A stretch of 64,000 nucleotides of DNA, from NCBI GenBank assembly GCA_046328525.1, contig JAXLWK010000013.1, positions 62,001-126,000 on the forward strand. Reading direction: 5' to 3'. Shown one piece after another: positions 48,453 to 56,002 of the stretch. The notes under the pieces were generated by a model. That model was not told where the DNA came from. It saw only the letters and a program-made list of their open reading frames with translations, and searched no databases. How positions within the stretch are numbered: position 1 is the first letter of the stretch; each line of letters starts with the position of its first letter. Source of the stretch: JBDHWG01 sp046328525 (GTDB taxonomy: Bacteria; Chloroflexota; Anaerolineae; Epilineales; JAHCIE01). The position numbers and the translations under genes were made by a program.

Positions 48453-49682
48453 ATGGCGCATCAACTTGGATTGTTCGACCATCTGACCCATCGTGCGAAT
48501 CTCAAACATACGCGTTACGGCTGGTTGAGGTTGACGCCAGCCTACTCAGTGCATCTTGTCGAGCAGATACTCTTGGATCACCGATCGAAGAACCTTACTG
48601 TACTGGACCCTTTTTGCGGGACCGGTACAACCTCGCTTGTGTGCGCTGAGAAGGGGCTTCCTTCAGATACAACGGACATAAATCCGTTTCTTTTGTGGTT
48701 AACAGAGGCCAAGACACGGCTTTATACTACAGAAGATGCGGACGGTTTTATGACCGCATCCGACGAGGTACTCAGGAGAATCACAACCGATTCCATTGAC
48801 AGAGGATGGGCGCCGCCTATTCATGATATAGAGAAGTGGTGGACTAAAGATGTGCTCCATATCCTTAGTCATATCATGTATGTCATCGAGGGCAGCAGAC
48901 GGGTATATTCGCCAAGAGTACTGGATTTGCTGAAGATTGCCTTTTGCCGGGTTATGATAACCCATTCCAGCGCCAGTTTCAATCATCAGTCAATGTCTTT
49001 CAAAAAGCTACAGAACCCCTCTGTATTTCACGCAACGATTGATGACATCGCAATCACATGGAGAGCTGCCACACGCGATATACACAACGCAGCACAAAGT
49101 GCTATTTACGAATCACCACGGGTTATGCATTGCGATGCGCGAGAGCTCTCGATGCGACTACCGCTTGACCACTATACCTGTGTTATTACCTCGCCACCCT
49201 ATCCTAACCGCATGAGCTACATTCGCGAGCTGCGCCCCTATATGTACTGGTTAGGTTACCTAAAGGATGGGAGAGAAGCAGGCCATCTGGATTGGCAAGC
49301 CATTGGTGGTACATGGGGAGTTGCGACGAGCAAGGTGAGCAAGTGGGTTTCTCCATCTGATAGGATAATACCTTACGAGAACTTCCCTGAGATTACTGGA
49401 AGGATAGCGACACAGAGCGATGTTCTCTCGCGGTATGTTCACAAATACTTCTATGACATGATGGATCATATCAATGAGCTATTTCTTGTGGCTAAGTCGG
49501 GCGCGTCTATTCACTACATCGTGGGCAATTCCAAGTTTTACGACGTCCTGCTACCAGTTGAGGAAATATTCGCGGCCCTATTCGAGGCATCAGGCTTTAG
49601 GAGTATTCGAGTAAGTCCAATTCGAAAACGAACCTCGAAAAAGGAGCTTTACGAGTATATTGTCTCTGCCAGTAAGCCCTGA
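48453..49682 (+). CDS. DNA methyltransferase (TSPPY type, N4-cytosine or N6-adenine)
   Basis: The protein has 409 residues, with GAGG before ATG 48453. The SAM-binding motif I is DPFCGTGTT (52-60), preceded by a motif X-like TPAYSVHLVEQILL. The catalytic motif IV is TSPPY (246-250) in ITSPPYPNRMSYIREL. The order X - I - long middle (target recognition) - IV is alpha-like; TSPPY is most often found in N4-cytosine enzymes. It is the protective partner of the nuclease gene 8 nt upstream and has the same AT-rich composition. No C-protein or Vsr gene is seen. Confidence 0.9.
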   Translation: MAHQLGLFDHLTHRANLKHTRYGWLRLTPAYSVHLVEQILLDHRSKNLTVLDPFCGTGTTSLVCAEKGLPSDTTDINPFLLWLTEAKTRLYTTEDADGFMTASDEVLRRITTDSIDRGWAPPIHDIEKWWTKDVLHILSHIMYVIEGSRRVYSPRVLDLLKIAFCRVMITHSSASFNHQSMSFKKLQNPSVFHATIDDIAITWRAATRDIHNAAQSAIYESPRVMHCDARELSMRLPLDHYTCVITSPPYPNRMSYIRELRPYMYWLGYLKDGREAGHLDWQAIGGTWGVATSKVSKWVSPSDRIIPYENFPEITGRIATQSDVLSRYVHKYFYDMMDHINELFLVAKSGASIHYIVGNSKFYDVLLPVEEIFAALFEASGFRSIRVSPIRKRTSKKELYEYIVSASKP

Positions 49683-49768
49683 TATCAGCCCGAACCGGCA
49701 GCCCGCGCGGTAGCGCGGCCAATCCTGCCCAGACGATTGTTTCGCCAACGAGCATCACGTCCGCCGGG

Positions 49769-49867
49769 GCGCCGACTGGAAGTCGGCGCGACACGCCGCG
49801 TCGTCGCCGAGGCGCGACCAGTCCGCAGGACTTCGCCCTTTCAGCAGCAGGGGCGGAGTACCGCCCC
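49769..49867. repeat. Cluster of short stem-loops downstream of the methyltransferase
   Basis: The 220-nt gap 49683-49902 returns to high GC. It holds GCGCCGACT/AGTCGGCGC (loop GGA, 49769-49789), a small AGTCC/GGACT stem, and GGGGCGG/CCGCCCC (49850-49867). Antisense frames through this region have no family support. Confidence 0.6.
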
Positions 49868-49902
49868 CGCACCCCTCAGAGCGCTTCAGCCTGGCGCCCG
49901 CG

Positions 49903-50544
49903 CTACGCGGCCGCGTCTTGCCCGCTCGCCCAACACAGGGCGTTGGTGATGAGGCGCTGGTACGCCGGGTGGAGCCAGACCGGGAGGTTGTGGCCTGGCG
50001 TCAGGACGCACACGCGGCCCTCGCCCTCCCGTCGCGTCCAGCCCGCCGGCTGCGACCCGTGCTCCGAGGTCGTCGTCAGGAACACGTCGGCGCCCGCGTC
50101 GTCCAGCGCGACGTGGTAGTGCTCGTCGGTCAGCGTGAACGCCTCGCTGCCGGCGCACAGGGGATACTGGGCGTTGGGCGTGACGGTCACCGGGCATTGC
50201 GGCGGGTGGTGGAGGAACGCGCCGCCCATCATGCCCCGCAGCGTCGGCATGTCCCCGTAGCCGGCGACGCCGGAGTGGATGACCACCCAACCCTGCCCGG
50301 CGCGCACCTGGCGCACGATCGCCTCGGCGAGGGAGTCGTCGGCCCACGGCGCGAGATCGGTGGCCGAGCGATTGTTGGACTTGGACAGCGCGACCAGGGG
50401 GTACGCCGCGAATTGCTGGGGCGACGGGACATCCCCCGGCGCAACCCAGTCGAAGTCGAAGCCTGCCGCCGCCAGCGGCTCCAGCCCGGCGCGCACCGTC
50501 GCCGCCGGATGCCAGCGATCGTCACTCAACACCATGACCCGCAT
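49903..50544 (-). CDS. ThuA-domain (glutamine amidotransferase-like) protein
   Basis: The protein has 213 residues. ATG 50544 is the start: GGGAGG lies 6 nt upstream and the fold begins MRVMVLSDDRWHPA. The class I glutamine-amidotransferase-like fold of ThuA shows GFDFDWVAPGDVP, GQGWVVIHSGVAGY, and PVTVTPNAQYPLCAGSEAFTLTDEHYH with the family's acidic/His cluster, then VCVLTPGHNLPVWLHPAY. ThuA proteins act in sugar (trehalose-type) utilisation or as unknown hydrolases. It starts 11 nt after the SDR gene and is cotranscribed. Confidence 0.85.
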   Translation of the reverse strand: MRVMVLSDDRWHPAATVRAGLEPLAAAGFDFDWVAPGDVPSPQQFAAYPLVALSKSNNRSATDLAPWADDSLAEAIVRQVRAGQGWVVIHSGVAGYGDMPTLRGMMGGAFLHHPPQCPVTVTPNAQYPLCAGSEAFTLTDEHYHVALDDAGADVFLTTTSEHGSQPAGWTRREGEGRVCVLTPGHNLPVWLHPAYQRLITNALCWASGQDAAA

Positions 50545-50555
50545 TCTGCCTCCCG

Positions 50556-51275
50556 TTACCACGGCCATGCCTTGCCTTCCCAATCGCGCATCACCAACAC
50601 ATCCTCGTCAACCGGGGCGTCGAGGAAGTAGGCCAGCGCCGCGGCGGCCGCCTCCTCCGGCTCCAGGTCCGCCTCCGTGCCTTTGACGCCGCTGATATAG
50701 GAGCGGATCCAGCCCGGGTGATAGACGCGGAACGTGTACCCTTCTGGCCGCAACAGGTTGAACAGCAGGCGCGTTTCCATGTTCAGCGCCGCTTTCGACA
50801 TTGTGTAGCCGTACCAGGACGTGCGCTGCGCGGCCCCGATGCTGCCCGCCTCCGACGAGACGAAGCACAGGCGCTTGAAGTCGCTACGGTCGGTCAGCGG
50901 CAGGAGGGCCTCGACCACGCGCAGCGGCCCCAGCGCGTTCACGTCGTACAGGCGGAACATCTCGGCGTAGTCCGGCGCCTCGCGGATGGAGCGCGGCGAG
51001 GTGGGCGAGTTGACGCCGGCATTGTTGATGAGCAGGTCCACGCGCCCGGCCGCCGCCTCGACCGCCCCCGCCGCCGCGCGGGCGGACTCAATCGAGCGCA
51101 CGTCCAGCGGAACGATGTGGAGCGCGTCGGGAAAGCGCCCGCGCAGCTCCGAGAGCTGCGGCCAGTCGGGCATGTTCTGGCCGGCGAACACATGCCAACC
51201 CCGCGCCAGCAACCCCGCGCATAGCGCGAAGCCCAGCCCGCGGTCGGCGCCGGTGACGAATGCAATCTGTGACAT
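50556..51275 (-). CDS. Short-chain dehydrogenase/reductase
   Basis: The protein has 239 residues, starting at ATG 51275 with AAGGGA upstream. SDR landmarks: TGADRGLG (8-15) for NAD(P), DVRSIES (acidic position), NNAG (84-87), catalytic Ser about 141 and the YxxxK pair Y157/K161 in WYGYTMSK. The C-terminus has VYHPGWIRSYI. It oxidises or reduces a small carbonyl/alcohol, and is paired with the ThuA gene, so a sugar derivative is plausible but unproven. Confidence 0.95.
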   Translation of the reverse strand: MSQIAFVTGADRGLGFALCAGLLARGWHVFAGQNMPDWPQLSELRGRFPDALHIVPLDVRSIESARAAAGAVEAAAGRVDLLINNAGVNSPTSPRSIREAPDYAEMFRLYDVNALGPLRVVEALLPLTDRSDFKRLCFVSSEAGSIGAAQRTSWYGYTMSKAALNMETRLLFNLLRPEGYTFRVYHPGWIRSYISGVKGTEADLEPEEAAAAALAYFLDAPVDEDVLVMRDWEGKAWPW

Positions 51276-51442
51276 GATTCGGGTATCCCTTCTTTGCGAT
51301 GACCAATTTTGCATCCCGGCTGGCAGAGCGTCAAGCTAGGGAATCCTCCCTCCTCCCCCCTTCTCGCATTTTGGGAGAAGCCCCCTATGGACTTATGTCC
51401 ACCAGCAGACGCATGAAAATGGCGTTGCCGCCGTCCCAGGTT

Positions 51443-51542
51443 CCTAAGAGAAGGTAACGCAAAGGCGCAAAGACGCCAGGGCGCTAACAGGCTGAAGACT
51501 TATCTCTTTTTGCGTCCTTGCGTCCTTGCGCCTTTGCGTTAC
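51443..51542. repeat. Family A palindromic repeat, copy 9
   Basis: Left end TTCCTAAGAGAAGGTAACGC, right arm CCTTGCGCCTTTGCGTTACC. It has the conserved TAAGAG end seen at 11614 and 52959. Confidence 0.85.
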
Positions 51543-51660
51543 CCATTCATTTTACGGGAGAGAGAGGGCGCGTTCCCCCTCTCCCGCTCTGGGAGAGGGG
51601 GTAGGGGGTGAGGGAGAGTTGGATTTGACAAGCCCCCGCGCTAACATACACTTGGGACCA

Positions 51661-51689
51661 GTAGAGACGCGCCAATGGCGCGTCTCTAC
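51661..51689. repeat. Palindrome (family F), copy 3, one extra base
   Basis: Same arms as 2871 and 56833, with GCCAATGGC in the centre instead of GCCATGGC. Confidence 0.85.
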
Positions 51690-51737
51690 CACCGATCCCG
51701 TCTCTACGGCGTACGGCCATAACATCTTGAGTCCCTG

Positions 51738-52529
51738 ATGCCCGACTCCCTTCTGCCCACCATTACCGCGATCCGCTACGTCGCCCCGCTACGCGAGGGC
51801 GGCTCCGTGCCGGCCATCGTCGAGGCCGACGACGACGGCACATACGTCCTCAAGTTCCGCGGCGCGGGCCAAGGCCGCAAGGCGCTCATCGCCGAGCTTG
51901 TCGCCGGCGAGATTGGCCGCGCCCTGGGCCTGCCGGTTCCCGACCTGGCGGTTATCGAGCTAGACGGTGTCCTGGGCCGCGCCGAGCCGGACCCCGAGAT
52001 CAAGACGATCATCGACGCCAGCGTCGGCCTGAACCTGGCCGTGGACTACCTGCCCGGCTCGTTGGGCTTCGGCCCGCTGGACGAGCGCAAGGTAGACGGC
52101 GACCTGGCGTCGGCCATCGTGTGGTTCGACGCCTACGTCAGCAACGTGGACCGCACGCCGCGCAACCCCAACATGCTGTGGTGGCACCGCCGCCTGTACC
52201 TGATTGACCACGGCGCGGCGCTGTATTTCCACCACAACTGGGGCGGCGACGACCGCAGCCGCAGCCCGTTCGCCGTCATCAAGGACCACGTCCTGCTGCG
52301 CCGCGCCAACGCGCTAGAGGCGGCCGATGAGGAGATGGCGGTGCGGCTGCCCGAAGAGACCATCCGCCAGATTGTGGCGTCCATCCCGGACGACTGGCTC
52401 GGCGACGAAGCGTCGTTCCCGGATGTCGCCGCCCACCGCCAGGCCTATGTAGACTACCTGCTGCGCCGCCTCCAGGCGCCGCGCCCCTTCGTCGAGGAGG
52501 CCCTCCGTGCCCGCGCGAAGCTGCTGTGA
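51738..52529 (+). CDS. HipA-family protein kinase
   Basis: The protein has 263 residues, shorter than HipA toxin (about 440), lacking the N-terminal HipA domain. Kinase features: N-lobe GTYVLKFRGAGQG and ALIAELVAGEIGRALGLPVPDLAVIE, catalytic loop DAYVSNVDRTPRNPNML with Asp and Asn, and metal loop LYLIDHGAALYFH (DHG in place of DFG). It overlaps a DUF3037 gene by 23 nt. This small HipA-kinase/DUF3037 pair recurs across bacteria; it is not a HipBA system, and the substrate is unknown. Confidence 0.85.
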   Translation: MPDSLLPTITAIRYVAPLREGGSVPAIVEADDDGTYVLKFRGAGQGRKALIAELVAGEIGRALGLPVPDLAVIELDGVLGRAEPDPEIKTIIDASVGLNLAVDYLPGSLGFGPLDERKVDGDLASAIVWFDAYVSNVDRTPRNPNMLWWHRRLYLIDHGAALYFHHNWGGDDRSRSPFAVIKDHVLLRRANALEAADEEMAVRLPEETIRQIVASIPDDWLGDEASFPDVAAHRQAYVDYLLRRLQAPRPFVEEALRARAKLL

Positions 52530-52908
52530 CTACGCCGTGATTCGCGTCGTCCCCCGCGTCGAGCGGGAGGAGTTCATCAACGTGGGCGTCATCCTCTTCT
52601 GCCGCACGCGGCGCTTCCTGGCCGCCGAGGTCGAGATGGACGAGGCGCGGCTGGCGGCCCTGTGGCCCCTGCTGAACCTGGCCGAGGTGCGCGAGGAGCT
52701 GGAGGCGATACCAGTCGTGTGCGCCGGCGGCAAGGCGGCGGGGCCGATTGGCGAGCTGACCCAGGCCGAGCGCTGGCACTGGCTCGTCTCGCCGCGCAGC
52801 ACCGTCATCCAGACCTCGCCCGCCCACGCCGTCATTAGCGACGACCCGCCGGCAACGTTGGCCCACCTCATGCGCACGATGGTGCGATGGGAGAGCGCGC
52901 CGGAGTAA
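52507..52908 (+). CDS. DUF3037 protein, partner of the HipA-family kinase
   Basis: The protein has 133 residues starting at GTG 52507. DUF3037 is recognised by CDYAVIRVVPRVEREEFINVGVILFCRTRRFLAA (residues about 7-40) and the C-terminal LVSPRSTVIQTSPAHA. Overlap by 23 nt with the kinase gene shows translational coupling. Because such pairs keep together, the DUF3037 protein may be the kinase's partner, regulator or substrate. No function is established, as far as I know. Confidence 0.85.
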   Translation: MPARSCCDYAVIRVVPRVEREEFINVGVILFCRTRRFLAAEVEMDEARLAALWPLLNLAEVREELEAIPVVCAGGKAAGPIGELTQAERWHWLVSPRSTVIQTSPAHAVISDDPPATLAHLMRTMVRWESAPE

Positions 52909-52958
52909 GACTCCGCGCCTTGATGGCTCAGATAAAGTAGTGATGAGCCATTATGGGT

Positions 52959-53050
52959 TTCTAAGAGGAAGGAAACGCAAAGGCGCAGAGGCGCAAAGAG
53001 AAGAGACAAGACTTATTTTCTTCATTGCGTCTTTGCGCCTTTGCGTTACA
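52959..53050. repeat. Family A palindromic repeat, copy 10
   Basis: Left end TTCTAAGAGGAAGGAAACGC, right arm GTCTTTGCGCCTTTGCGTTA. It ends 33 nt before msrA. Confidence 0.85.
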
Positions 53051-53082
53051 AACAGGTCTTAGGCAGGAAAGCGAGGCGAAGG

Positions 53083-53649
53083 ATGAGCAACGGGCAGACG
53101 AATCAGACCGAGACCATCACCCTGGGCGGCGGGTGCTTCTGGTGCATCGAGGCGGTGTTCGATGAGCTACAGGGCGTGCGGAGCGTCGAGTCGGGCTACG
53201 CGGGCGGGACGGCGCCGAACCCCACGTATCGCCAGGTGTGCAGCGGCACAACCGGCCACGCCGAGGTCATCCAGGTCACGTTCGACCCGACCGTGATCGC
53301 CTTGAAGCAGATTCTGGAGGTCTTCTTTGCCGTCCACGACCCGACGACGCTGAACCGACAGGGCGCGGACATCGGCACGCAGTACCGCTCGGTCATCCTC
53401 TACCGCGACGAGGAGCAGAAGCGGGTAGCGCAAGAAGTCATCCGCGAGCTGACGGCGGCGAAGGCGTACCCCAACGCCATTGTCACCGAGCTGGCGCCGT
53501 TCGACACGTTCTACGTCGCCGAGGACTACCACCAGGAGTACTACGCGCAGAACGGCAGCGCGCCGTACTGCCAGGTCGTCATCGCGCCGAAGATGGCGAA
53601 GTTCCGCAAGCTGTTCAAGAGCCAGCTCAAGGCGGCGCAGCCGGCGTAA
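53083..53649 (+). CDS. msrA: Peptide methionine sulfoxide reductase A
   Basis: The protein has 188 residues. ATG 53083 follows GAGGCGAAGG. The catalytic motif GGGCFWCIEAVF carries the nucleophilic Cys18 and a second Cys21. Other family parts are SGYAGGTAPNPTYRQVCSG, EVIQVTFDP, FFAVHDPTTLNRQGADIGTQYRS and AEDYHQEYY. It reduces Met-S-sulfoxide in proteins. msrB is not in the window. The 23-residue N-terminal start upstream encoded by the family A repeat is rejected. Confidence 0.97.
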   Translation: MSNGQTNQTETITLGGGCFWCIEAVFDELQGVRSVESGYAGGTAPNPTYRQVCSGTTGHAEVIQVTFDPTVIALKQILEVFFAVHDPTTLNRQGADIGTQYRSVILYRDEEQKRVAQEVIRELTAAKAYPNAIVTELAPFDTFYVAEDYHQEYYAQNGSAPYCQVVIAPKMAKFRKLFKSQLKAAQPA

Positions 53650-53768
53650 CAACGCGGCGGCCTGAAGACCGCCGCTAAGAATGCAAGCCCAAGGGGCTAC
53701 AGAGAACCGGCCTAGCCCCTTGGGCTTCCATTTCGTAGCCGTGGTGTTTACGCCACGGCGGCCCAGCT

Positions 53769-53797
53769 TTGGTGCGATGCCCGCCTGTGAGTATAAT
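53769..53797 (+). promoter_or_regulatory. Promoter of the second GT39-like gene
   Basis: TTGGTG, 17-bp spacer, TATAAT. The -10 ends 7 nt before GTG 53805, predicting a leaderless mRNA and excluding the upstream in-frame starts. Confidence 0.7.
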
Positions 53798-53804
53798 AGC
53801 GGGC

Positions 53805-55130
53805 GTGTCGCACCTTTCTCTTTCCCCCGCTACCGAACGCGCCAGGAGACGCCGGGGCCTCGCCCTGGACATCATCCTGGCCGTCGTCATCTTCTTCGTC
53901 GCCCTGTCGCCGCGCGTCGCCACGGTGCAGGCGTACACCGAAGCGCCGCAGAGCGAGGAGAAGCTCTACGACCGCTACGCCTGGCCCTGGGCGCAGGGCC
54001 TCGGCACCGAGCCGCGCGAGACCCCCTTCCCCTGGCATCCCCTCGGCTCATTCACCCACCGCCCGCCGGCCTACGGCCTGCTGCTGGGCATCAGCTACCG
54101 CATCTTCGGCCACGACTTCGAGGCGGCGCGCATGGTGCAGGCCGTCATCGGGGCGCTGGCGTGTGTCCTGACCTTCGTGATCGGGCGGCAGGTGGCGAAC
54201 CGCTGGGTGGGGCTGGCCGCCGCCATCATCGTCGCGGAGTATTCGTTCCTCATCGGCTTCTCGGCGCGCCTGATGTCCGAGCCGCTGTTCATCCTGCTGC
54301 TGCTGCTCATGGTCGCGCTGCTGCTGTGGGCGCGGGCGAGCGGCCGCCTGCTCGTCCTGCTCGCCGCGTGCTACGTCCTCGGCTGGGCGAACCTGACGCG
54401 CGGCGTCCTCCTGCTGCCCTTCATTCCGCTGCTGGTCGTGTGGCTGTGGTTCATCCCGGCCTTCCGCCGCCGCTATTGGGCGACGCTCGGCATCGTCGCG
54501 CTGGGGCTGTTGCTCAGCATCGGGCCGATCACCCTGCGCAACTACCAGTTCCACGGCCGCTTCCTGCTCATCTCGTCCAACGGCGGCCAGGCGTTCTACC
54601 ACGGCATGGACACCATCCCCGGCCTGAGCGCGCCGGACGAGCTGCCCTCCCTCGACGACGTCAAGAACCTGAAGCTGCCGGAGCTGGACGAGGACGTGGC
54701 GTTCCGCAACCTCAAGCTCGCCTACCTCTCGCGCCACCCTGGCGACATCCTGCCCATCCTCAACTACCAGCGCGAGCAGTTCCTGTCGGCGGAGCAGGGT
54801 TACAAGATTTCCGACGTGGTCATCCCGACGCCGGAGGACCCGCTCGCCTGGCCGCTCCTCCTGCTCGGCGGCGTACTCAGCGTCTTCCTTATCCCCAACG
54901 CCTACCAGAAGCGCGCGCTTTTCTACATCGTCATCCTCAGCCTGATGAGCATGGACTTCGCGTTCCACATGGAAACGCGCTTCCGCCTCCCCCTCGCGCC
55001 GCTCCTGGCTGTCCTGGGCTGCTGGGCGGTGTGGAGCGCGGCGGCCCTGGCCTGGCGGTACGGCGGAAACGCCCGAAGCGCGAGAGACGCGAAAAGACGC
55101 GCAGAACACGACAAGGCCACGCCCGCGTAA
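53805..55130 (+). CDS. GT39-like membrane glycosyltransferase
   Basis: The protein has 441 residues from GTG 53805. Upstream in-frame starts lie within the promoter and cannot be used. It has about nine TMs, a first extracytoplasmic loop with acidic residues (QSEEKLYDRYAW) and HRPPAYGLLLGISYRIFGHDFEAARMVQAVIG, typical of GT-C dolichyl/polyprenyl-phosphate mannosyltransferase relatives. The last ~24 residues (GGNARSARDAKRRAEHDK...) are encoded by the left arm of a family B repeat at 55072 and are not part of the family. Confidence 0.85.
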   Translation: MSHLSLSPATERARRRRGLALDIILAVVIFFVALSPRVATVQAYTEAPQSEEKLYDRYAWPWAQGLGTEPRETPFPWHPLGSFTHRPPAYGLLLGISYRIFGHDFEAARMVQAVIGALACVLTFVIGRQVANRWVGLAAAIIVAEYSFLIGFSARLMSEPLFILLLLLMVALLLWARASGRLLVLLAACYVLGWANLTRGVLLLPFIPLLVVWLWFIPAFRRRYWATLGIVALGLLLSIGPITLRNYQFHGRFLLISSNGGQAFYHGMDTIPGLSAPDELPSLDDVKNLKLPELDEDVAFRNLKLAYLSRHPGDILPILNYQREQFLSAEQGYKISDVVIPTPEDPLAWPLLLLGGVLSVFLIPNAYQKRALFYIVILSLMSMDFAFHMETRFRLPLAPLLAVLGCWAVWSAAALAWRYGGNARSARDAKRRAEHDKATPA

Positions 55131-55177
55131 CCCCTTTCGTGTCTTTCGCGCTCTTTCGCGGCTTTCGCGGTCCGGAC
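55072..55177. repeat. Family B palindromic repeat overlapping the end of a gene
   Basis: Left arm AAACGCCCGAAGCGCGAGAG inside the coding region, right arm CTCTTTCGCGGCTTTCGCGG outside it. The stop codon at 55128-55130 lies in the centre of the element. Confidence 0.75.
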
Positions 55178-55191
55178 GTCTGCCGGGAACT

Positions 55192-55413
55192 CTAGCCCTG
55201 CCGCCGGCCGTCGCGGATAAACGCGAGAATCTCGTCGGCCGTGATGCCGGTATCAACGCCTTCCACGTCGAGCGGTGACCCGCCAGCCTGCTCAACAGTA
55301 ATCAAGAAGGTCGTCCCGTCGCGGCGGCGGATTTGCGCTGCCCCATGCCGCCGCGCCTCCTCAAGAACCTCCGCAAAGTTCTGACGCGCTTCGGAATACG
55401 TGTAGACCTTCAT
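55192..55413 (-). CDS. Phd/YefM-type antitoxin
   Basis: The protein has 73 residues, behind a strong GGAGGTGAG site. The N-terminal Phd fold is MKVYTYSEARQNFAEVLEEARRHGAAQIRR read across the start, followed by DGTTFLITVEQ. The C-terminus (LDVEGVDTGITADEILAFIRDGRR) is an acidic helix. No Doc, RelE or PIN toxin gene follows; downstream is the family B repeat and a convergent gene. This subgroup is often found alone, so it may be an orphan regulator. Confidence 0.82.
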   Translation of the reverse strand: MKVYTYSEARQNFAEVLEEARRHGAAQIRRRDGTTFLITVEQAGGSPLDVEGVDTGITADEILAFIRDGRRQG

Positions 55414-55477
55414 TAGCTCACCTCCACGACAGACACACCCACGCGTCGCGCAGCATGCAACCCTCGTTTTGGAAACG

Positions 55478-56002
55478 CTAGCGCAGGCCTTCGAGCAGGC
55501 GCACCGTGATGCGCTCGTTATCGAGATCTACACTCTGGATGACGTCGGCGATGGCCGGCAGCAGCAGCTCGTCGCCATCGTCGCCGCGCACAGCGTACAC
55601 CTCGTTGGCGCCGGTGAAGATGACGTGGTCCACCACGCCCAGGCGCTCGCCGTCCTCGGTGTACACCGCGAGTCCCTCGATCTGGTGGACGTAGTACTCA
55701 TCCTCACCCAGGGGCATCGCCTGCGCGGCCGGGATGGCGACGACCTGGCCGCGCAGCATCTCCGCCGCGTTGCGGTCCTTGACCCCGGCGAGCCTGAGCA
55801 GGGCGCTGCCCTTGTGCAACCGCGACCCTTCCAGGCCGACGCTGCGGTAGTCGCTCCCGTCGGGCGGGCCGATGAGCACGCTCTTGAGGCGATTGAAGCG
55901 CTCCGGAAAGCTCGTCTCCAGCAGCACCTTGACCTCACCCTGTATGCCGTGGGCGGCGACGATCTCGCCGACAATCAGATACCTGGGAGCCGATCGCGGC
56001 AC
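55478..56002 (-). CDS. rimM: Ribosome maturation factor RimM
   Basis: The protein has 174 residues, starting at GTG 56002, which shares one nucleotide with the khpA stop. The N-terminal RimM beta-barrel (about 8-90) has LIVGEIVAAHGIQGEVKVL and HKGSALLRLAGVKDRNAAEMLRGQ. The C-terminal PRC-barrel domain (about 100-172) has EYYVHQIEGLAVYTEDGERLGVV and LLPAIADVIQSVD. It helps 30S maturation by binding S19 and the 16S head. In many bacteria trmD and rplS follow; here the operon ends. Confidence 0.96.
   Translation of the reverse strand: MPRSAPRYLIVGEIVAAHGIQGEVKVLLETSFPERFNRLKSVLIGPPDGSDYRSVGLEGSRLHKGSALLRLAGVKDRNAAEMLRGQVVAIPAAQAMPLGEDEYYVHQIEGLAVYTEDGERLGVVDHVIFTGANEVYAVRGDDGDELLLPAIADVIQSVDLDNERITVRLLEGLR

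Larger units (their letters stand above)
51276..51737. other. Intergenic region packed with repeats
   Basis: A 462-bp divergent gap. It contains family C fragments (51341-51386 and 51573-51622), a family A element (51443-51542) and a family F palindrome (51661-51689). No gene or clear promoter found. Confidence 0.75.

Noticed and set aside
49597..49872. Minus-strand frame (91 codons) downstream of ThuA
   Set aside because: Overlaps the methyltransferase 3' end and the stem-loop cluster; no family or ribosome site.
51738..52529. HipA persistence toxin
   Set aside because: Too short, lacks the HipA N-terminal domain and HipB; pairs with DUF3037 instead.
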